From positions 1 to 7,189 of the forward strand of contig CALMOR010000229.1 in the NCBI GenBank assembly GCA_937872165.1: a DNA stretch of 7,189 bases, written 5' to 3'. The notes beneath the pieces are model-generated. The model ran no database searches, was not told the DNA's origin, and saw only the letters and a list, made by a program, of their open reading frames with translations. Shown piece by piece: positions 5,958-7,189 of the stretch. The DNA comes from an uncultured Burkholderiales bacterium (GTDB lineage Bacteria > Pseudomonadota > Gammaproteobacteria > Burkholderiales > Burkholderiaceae_D). The position numbers were made by a program, and so were the translations under genes. Positions within the stretch are counted from its first letter, which is position 1. Each line of letters begins with the position of its first letter.

Positions 5958-5970
5958 ATTATAAAATATT
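5958..5970. promoter_or_regulatory. AT-only core of the divergent gpmA / rhodanese promoter region
   Basis: Thirteen consecutive A/T bases lie in the 227-bp gap between the divergent starts of the rhodanese (5786) and gpmA (6014), in otherwise very GC-rich DNA. On the minus strand the block contains a perfect TATAAT (5958-5963) that could serve the rhodanese cluster with a leader of about 165 nt. On the plus strand TATAAA (5960-5965) or TAAAAT (5962-5967) could serve gpmA with a leader of about 40 nt. Neither direction has a recognisable -35 at 16-18 bp, so activator help or loose -35 use is possible. A short CCCC/GGGG hairpin (5927-5936) sits next to the block. The rest of the gap holds nothing I can name. 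Confidence 0.5.
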
Positions 5971-6013
5971 CGCCGCACCCCGCCTCATCGCTTCTTCGAC
6001 GGATCGTCCCCTC

Positions 6014-6769
6014 ATGTACAAACTCGTGCTCCTTCGCCATGGCGAATCGATCTGGAACCGGGAGAACCGCTTCACCGGCTGGACGGACGTCGACCTCACC
6101 GAGCGGGGACGCACGGAAGCGAGGGAGGCGGGACGTCTCCTGAAGGCGGAAGGATTCGACTTCGACCTCGCCTACACGTCGGTGCTGAAGCGGGCGATCC
6201 GCACGCTGTGGATCGCCCTCGACGAGATGGACCGGATGTGGTTGCCGGTGATACCGTCGTGGCGGTTGAACGAACGTCACTACGGCGCGCTCCAGGGACT
6301 CGACAAGGGCGAGACGGCGGCCGAGTACGGCGATGCGCAGGTGCTGGTCTGGCGCCGCAGCTACGACACGCCGCCCGACCCGCTCGATGCCGACGATCCT
6401 CGCGCGAGCCACGACGACCCGCGCTATGCCGCGCTGAGCCGCGAAGAGATGCCGCTGACCGAGTGCCTGAAGGACACGGTGGCCCGCGTGCTGCCGTTCT
6501 GGACCGGGACCATCGCGCCGTCGATCCGCGCCGGTCGCCGCGTGCGGATCACGGCGCACGGCAACTCGCTGCGCGCGCTGATCAAGCATCTCGACGGCAT
6601 CGGCGACAGCGAGATCGTCGGGCTCAACGTTCCGACCGGTCGGCCGCTCGTCTACGAACTCGACGCCGACCTGAAGCCGATCGGAAGCCGTTATCTCGGC
6701 GACGCCGACGAGATCGCGCAGGCGATGGCCGCGGTCGCGGCCCAGGGAAAGGCGAAGGCGGGCGCCTGA
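6014..6769 (+). CDS. gpmA: 2,3-bisphosphoglycerate-dependent phosphoglycerate mutase
   Basis: This enzyme interconverts 3- and 2-phosphoglycerate in glycolysis and gluconeogenesis in the cytoplasm through a phosphohistidine. The 251-residue protein begins MYKLVLLRHGES, with R8, catalytic H9 and the histidine-phosphatase RHG motif. NRFTGWTDVDLTERG is at 18-32 and TSVLKRAIRTLW at 55-66. RLNERHYGALQGLDKGE at 84-100 includes the acid/base E87, and the second histidine is H182 in ITAHGNSLRALIKHLDG. The length and the insertion around 105-150 are those of the dPGM (GpmA) class, not the short cobC-like phosphatases. The frame is open upstream to 5837, but the ATG at 6014 gives the exact family N-terminus. 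No strong Shine-Dalgarno is visible. The C-terminal tail is Ala/Lys-rich, as in homologues. It is divergent from the rhodanese cluster and is followed after 23 nt by the EnvC-like gene. Confidence 0.96.
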   Translation: MYKLVLLRHGESIWNRENRFTGWTDVDLTERGRTEAREAGRLLKAEGFDFDLAYTSVLKRAIRTLWIALDEMDRMWLPVIPSWRLNERHYGALQGLDKGETAAEYGDAQVLVWRRSYDTPPDPLDADDPRASHDDPRYAALSREEMPLTECLKDTVARVLPFWTGTIAPSIRAGRRVRITAHGNSLRALIKHLDGIGDSEIVGLNVPTGRPLVYELDADLKPIGSRYLGDADEIAQAMAAVAAQGKAKAGA

Positions 6770-6792
6770 CCCCTTCGGTCGGGCCGCTCGCG

Positions 6793-7189
6793 ATGGCAGC
6801 GGATCGATGTCGCCGCGCGGCTTCGCGCGTTCGTCGAAGGCTCCTCGTCGCGGTCGCTTCGCTGATCGTCGCGTCGTCGCATGGGCTCGTCGATGCCTCC
6901 GCGGCCGCTTCGGTCGCGAAGGCCGATCGGCCGGCGAAGACCGCGAAGGGATCGGCGCGAACGAACCCGAAGACGAAGCCGGCCGCGGCGCGGCGCGGAC
7001 CGTCGCCGACTTCGAGAGGCGTCGACGATCCGCAGAAGGAACAGGCCCAGCAGACCGCCGAGAGAGACACGCTGACCGCTCGCATCGCGACGCTGAAGCA
7101 GCAGATCGCGGCAGGAGAGAAGTCGCGCAGCGGTGCCGCCACCGCGGGGGCCCGCGCCCCCCCCCCGCGCGCCGGGCAGGACCCCCCCC
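6793..7189 (+). CDS. EnvC-like murein hydrolase activator (M23 peptidase family), N-terminal fragment
   Basis: An ATG at 6793 opens a frame running off the right edge (132 codons, no stop). Residues 1-16 are arginine-rich, 17-29 are a hydrophobic core (LLVAVASLIVASS), and signal cleavage probably falls at about 30-40. A Lys/Ala/Pro/Arg-rich low-complexity linker (about 40-76) follows. From about 79 a heptad-like coiled coil starts, with QKEQAQQTAERDTLTARI and LKQQIAAGEKSRS. This is the N-terminal pattern of EnvC-type proteins, which activate periplasmic amidases during cell separation and end in a degenerate LytM/M23 domain. That domain would lie outside the window, so the call rests on the N-terminal pattern and on gpmA being next to such a gene in many betaproteobacteria (recalled). 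After about residue 113 the sequence departs from what the family shows (expected AADALR-like helix) and the DNA turns into C/G runs, so the last 15-20 codons are not reliable. Confidence 0.65.
   Translation, partial: MAADRCRRAASRVRRRLLVAVASLIVASSHGLVDASAAASVAKADRPAKTAKGSARTNPKTKPAAARRGPSPTSRGVDDPQKEQAQQTAERDTLTARIATLKQQIAAGEKSRSGAATAGARAPPPRAGQDPP
7145..7189. other. Probable low-quality contig end (C/G homopolymer runs)
   Basis: The last 45 bases are almost entirely C and G, with G5 at 7146-7150, C10 at 7157-7166 and a terminal C8 at 7182-7189. They interrupt a coding frame whose family should continue with a charged coiled coil. Poly-G read tails, seen as poly-C on the opposite strand, are a known artefact of two-colour sequencing chemistry. 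I therefore read this as an assembly-end artefact rather than biology. Confidence 0.65.

Noticed and set aside
6624..7142. A 172-codon minus-strand open frame opposite the end of gpmA and the start of the EnvC-like gene
   Set aside because: The plus-strand frame has a signal peptide, a linker and a coiled coil in a sensible order. The minus-strand translation has no motif and overlaps conserved gpmA codons.

Overview
The window reads as a conserved housekeeping block from a GC-rich betaproteobacterium, probably Burkholderiales or a neighbouring order. Three things suggest this: the strong G/C bias at third codon positions, the protein sequences (the TM-anchored rhodanese beginning MKFFIDN, GrxC, SecB and a BioC-type methyltransferase), and the gene neighbourhood gpmA / rhodanese-grxC-secB-gpsA / trmL-comF / methyltransferase / DUF2244, which as I recall is typical of that class. 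I cannot name a genus. The 7189 bases look like a whole assembly contig, because the right end runs into poly-C.

Layout. 1-338 (-): DUF2244 membrane protein, cut by the left edge, with a good sigma70-type promoter at 471-499. 560-1453 (-): BioC-like malonyl-ACP methyltransferase. Divergent from it, 1615-2310 and 2335-2811 (+): comF and trmL. These converge on a five-gene minus-strand cluster that reads, in transcription order, rhodanese (5786-5175), grxC (5164-4886), secB (4811-4326), a periplasmic SH3-domain protein (4317-3838) and gpsA (3808-2828). Divergent from that cluster, across a 227-bp region with an AT-only core, are gpmA (6014-6769, +) and an EnvC-type murein hydrolase activator (6793 to the right edge, +), also incomplete.

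How the genes fit together. The minus-strand cluster combines thiol/sulfur handling (rhodanese, glutaredoxin), protein export (SecB), an exported SH3 protein and the enzyme supplying sn-glycerol-3-phosphate for phospholipids (GpsA). The theme is envelope supply and protein quality. Spacing is tight: the rhodanese stop codon overlaps the grxC Shine-Dalgarno, and the secB to SH3 gap is 8 nt. On the plus strand gpmA (glycolysis) is followed within 23 nt by the EnvC-like gene.

I found no mobile element, CRISPR array, tRNA, rRNA or defence system, and no previously undescribed system. No gap without a gene exceeds about 230 bp. The points worth checking are small: a long low-complexity tail on the rhodanese, non-ATG starts on the divergent bioC/comF pair with a repeated 9-mer between them, a CPFC glutaredoxin active site, the DUF2244 promoter, and sequence corruption at the right end.
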